Assembly (NCBI GenBank): GCA_013813715.1
Contig: JACCRF010000169.1
Span: forward strand, 37,168 to 101,167
Length of the DNA stretch: 64,000 bases
DNA from: Gemmatimonadaceae bacterium
Lineage (GTDB): Bacteria > Gemmatimonadota > Gemmatimonadetes > Gemmatimonadales > Gemmatimonadaceae
Direction: 5' to 3'
The notes beneath the pieces were generated by a model. It had not been told where the DNA came from. It did not search any database and saw nothing but the letters and a program-made list of their open reading frames with translations. The position numbers were made by a program, and so were the translations under genes. Shown here in pieces: positions 62,119 to 64,000 of the stretch; the first letter of the stretch is position 1; each line of letters opens with the position of its first letter.

Positions 62119-63198
62119 TCAGTCGCCCAGGCTGATTCCCGTCCATCGCGCCGCTTGCACCACGTCGTGAGCGAGATCGACACGTTTTTCCTCGCGCAGC
62201 ACCTCGGCGATCGGAACATTCACGAGATGTGGCGACTGCAGCGCCACCATGTAGCCCCACGCCTCTTCTTCGATAGCACGTACCGCCGCGGAACCAAATC
62301 GCGTCGCGAGAAGACGGTCGTAGCCCGTCGGCATTCCGCCGCGCTGAAGGTGTCCGAGCACGAGCGACCGGCATTCCTTGCCCGTTCGATCGTGAACCTC
62401 GCCCACCAGCCGCTCGGCTACGCTTCCTGCTCGAATCGCGCGCCGCGAGTGCGGATGCGCCGGATCCGGAGCCCCTTCGGCCTTCGGGTAGGCGCCTTCG
62501 GCCGCCACGACAATCGAAAAGTTCTGCCCCAAACGATCGCGCGCCATGATCTTTTCACAGACCTTTTCGATGTCATACGGCAATTCCGGAATGAGGATCA
62601 CGTCCGCTGTGGCCGCAACTCCGGCATGGAGCGCAATAAATCCGGCGTCACGGCCCATCACCTCCATGACAATCACACGGTCGTGGCTCTCAGCAGTCGT
62701 GTGAAGCTTGTCGAGTGCCTCGATCGCCGTGTTGACCGCCGTGTCGAACCCAAAGGTCGTGATTGTGCAGCTGACGTCGTTGTCTATCGTCTTCGGCACG
62801 CCGACAATCTTCATTCCGCGACGCACCAGTTCCAACGCAATGCGCAGCGTCCCGTCCCCGCCAATCGCGATTAACGCATCGATGCCTCGCTCGCGCGCGT
62901 TCTCGATCAGCTCGTCCGAGCAGTCCTTCTCCGAGTAGCTCCCGTCTTCGTTTCGAACCGGAAAGCAAAGCGGATTACCGCGGTTTGTCGTACGCAGGAT
63001 CGTGCCGCCGAGGTGGGCTATTCCGCTCACCGAGCCGCGTGTGAGCGGCGCGACGTCGCACTCTCCGAGCAAGCCGACGAATCCATGGCGTATCCCCATC
63101 ACTTCCCAGCCGCGATAATTGGCGGAGAGCACCGCCGCGCGGATTACCGCATTGAGGCCCGGGGCATCGCCTCCACCGGTCAGGAGACCAATTCTCAT
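62119..63198 (-). CDS. pfkA: 6-phosphofructokinase
   Basis: 359 residues, longer than E. coli PfkA (320) and typical of the Streptomyces/Thermotoga-like group. ATP site TGGGDAPGLNAVIRA; phosphoryl donor loop IGGDGTL with Gly116 at the position that is Gly in ATP- and Asp in PPi-dependent enzymes; PKTIDNDV with Lys136, where E. coli has Gly. The Gly/Lys combination is that of group III ATP-dependent PFKs. Substrate site MEVMGRDAGFIALHAG and GHLQRGGMPTGYDR. Commits fructose 6-phosphate to glycolysis. A single gene upstream of the PRC-barrel cluster. Confidence 0.94.
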   Translation of the reverse strand: MRIGLLTGGGDAPGLNAVIRAAVLSANYRGWEVMGIRHGFVGLLGECDVAPLTRGSVSGIAHLGGTILRTTNRGNPLCFPVRNEDGSYSEKDCSDELIENARERGIDALIAIGGDGTLRIALELVRRGMKIVGVPKTIDNDVSCTITTFGFDTAVNTAIEALDKLHTTAESHDRVIVMEVMGRDAGFIALHAGVAATADVILIPELPYDIEKVCEKIMARDRLGQNFSIVVAAEGAYPKAEGAPDPAHPHSRRAIRAGSVAERLVGEVHDRTGKECRSLVLGHLQRGGMPTGYDRLLATRFGSAAVRAIEEEAWGYMVALQSPHLVNVPIAEVLREEKRVDLAHDVVQAARWTGISLGD

Positions 63199-64000
63199 TC
63201 GCTCAGACTGCCCGTTCGTGCGGAGAAATCAAGTCTGGTAGGTGGAGATGGCGCATGCTTTATCGGCGCCTTGTGATACACACCGTCACTGGTGACGTCG
63301 AACGCGGCGACCTTCGGCAACATCTTATACGGGGTCGGGTGCTACCGGTCTTTCGAGATCCATCAGGATTTCTCCATTCGATTCGGGCCAGTATCAGACT
63401 GCTGGCGAATCTCGCATGAGGTGGGCCGCCGAGTGTGCTGCCATCTCGAGAATTTACGGCCGGGCACCGGGTACCGGGTGCCCGTACCTCAGCAGCTGGT
63501 CGGGGGGCCGGCTCCAGGTACAGGGATTGGATCAGTCATCGGAGACGCTGGATGGAATCACACCGAGTTTCCCAGGTCATCGAGCCTCAATGCATCGGAT
63601 ACCCGGAGGGCTGACGGATTAATCACGTCGAGAGTGACGGCGCTCACACAGGTGTCAGCCATGATGTATACCGTCAATATCGTCATACCGGTGACAACTC
63701 CCGTAATAGCGCCGCCAATCGTCTTGCTTGACCAATTGGCTGGATTGATACGATGGAGACGTCCTTCCGAAAGAGATATGATCGGGCTGCCGCTGAATCC
63801 GAGTCCCATCGATCCGGAACTACGGGGCGAACAGGCGTCAGAGCTGTTCTCACAACCGCCAGCGATCGAAAATATCGACGTGCTCGCCGCGAAGCTTCCC
63901 TGATCGGTGGGAGTGCTACACCGTTTCGTTCACTCTAGCGCCTTCGCCGAGAGCGTGGCTCCCTCGTTCAGTCAGAAGCTTCGTCATGAACCGCTGCCCT
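63199..64000. other. No confident gene in the right-hand 800 bases
   Basis: No reading frame in this stretch shows a recognisable family. A minus-strand frame at 63558-63809 (83 residues) contains one transmembrane-like stretch (IGGAITGVVTGMTILTVYIM) but has no ribosome binding site. A plus-strand frame at 63292-63903 has no family features. An 8-bp GC hairpin (63461-63468 with 63477-63484) is the only clear structure. Confidence 0.5.
63916..64000 (-). CDS. Possible C-terminal fragment of a gene entering from the right
   Basis: The minus strand is open from the right edge to a TAG at 63916-63918. The last 28 residues read GQRFMTKLLTERGSHALGEG and ARVNETV. It is too short to identify and could be chance; the C-terminal helix-like composition is the only support. 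Confidence 0.25.
   Translation of the reverse strand, partial: GQRFMTKLLTERGSHALGEGARVNETV

Noticed and set aside
63292..63903. Plus-strand frame of 203 codons at the right end
   Set aside because: No family features, no ribosome binding site, Pro- and Arg-rich shadow-like composition, and a competing minus-strand frame with a transmembrane stretch.

Overview
The window looks like chromosomal DNA of a high-GC, Gram-negative soil-type bacterium. The envelope is clearly diderm: there is a TonB-dependent receptor, an OmpA/Pal-type lipoprotein with a glycine zipper, a heptosyltransferase-type GT9, cyclic beta-1,2-glucan synthase and many lipobox or Sec signal peptides. The mix of serine hydrolases, TolB-type propeller lipoproteins, a DUF5117-type zinc metalloprotease, paired M16 peptidases and VIT/VWA proteins fits Gemmatimonadota. 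That assignment is inference from gene content; no rRNA or tRNA was recognised here.

Layout. 1-11.3 kb: a mix of short transcription units: a serine hydrolase cut by the left edge, a small aromatic stress-type protein, a CPXCG protein, an ArsR regulator whose AHSA1 partner is collapsed to its two ends, a Cys/Met-metabolism PLP enzyme, a NodB-like deacetylase, EttA, an amidohydrolase fused to an NTF2-like domain, and a second serine hydrolase. 11.3-13.6 kb (+): an alpha/beta hydrolase overlapping an acyl-CoA synthetase. 13.6-23.6 kb (-): one nearly gapless LacI-headed operon: LacI, a KAS III-like thiolase, an acyl-CoA synthetase, a 17-codon ORF, a MaoC/PhaJ-type hydratase, a TonB receptor, a PHB-depolymerase-family esterase, a second acyl-CoA synthetase and a V4R-like sensor protein. 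The two blocks converge. Together they read as a regulated system for cleaving, importing and CoA-activating an acyl ester or polyester. This is the most interesting part of the window.

23.7-32.4 kb: the C-terminal remnant of a third serine hydrolase, an intradiol dioxygenase-like protein, two divergent beta-propeller lipoproteins, an unknown membrane protein, a PAP2 / 2'-5' RNA ligase-like / GT9 envelope operon, and plant-type FabI. 32.4-42.1 kb: a secreted zinc metalloprotease facing an M16 pair (one active, one lacking HxxEH), then a VIT/VWA protein, ECF sigma factor and anti-sigma factor module, and a PAS gene with a likely frameshift. 42.2-50.3 kb: metabolic genes (ring-cleaving dioxygenase, transketolase, KynB), a HerA-like ATPase and a FAD/Rieske oxidoreductase. 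50.2-58.6 kb: one very large cyclic glucan synthase gene. 58.7-63.2 kb: small envelope or stress genes (OmpA, PRC-barrel, coiled-coil and single-TM proteins) downstream of 6-phosphofructokinase. 63.2-64 kb: no confident gene.

Gene remnants, two related intergenic palindromes between convergent genes, and a short tandem repeat after the GT9 gene show local decay and repeat activity, but no insertion sequence, prophage or CRISPR array was seen.
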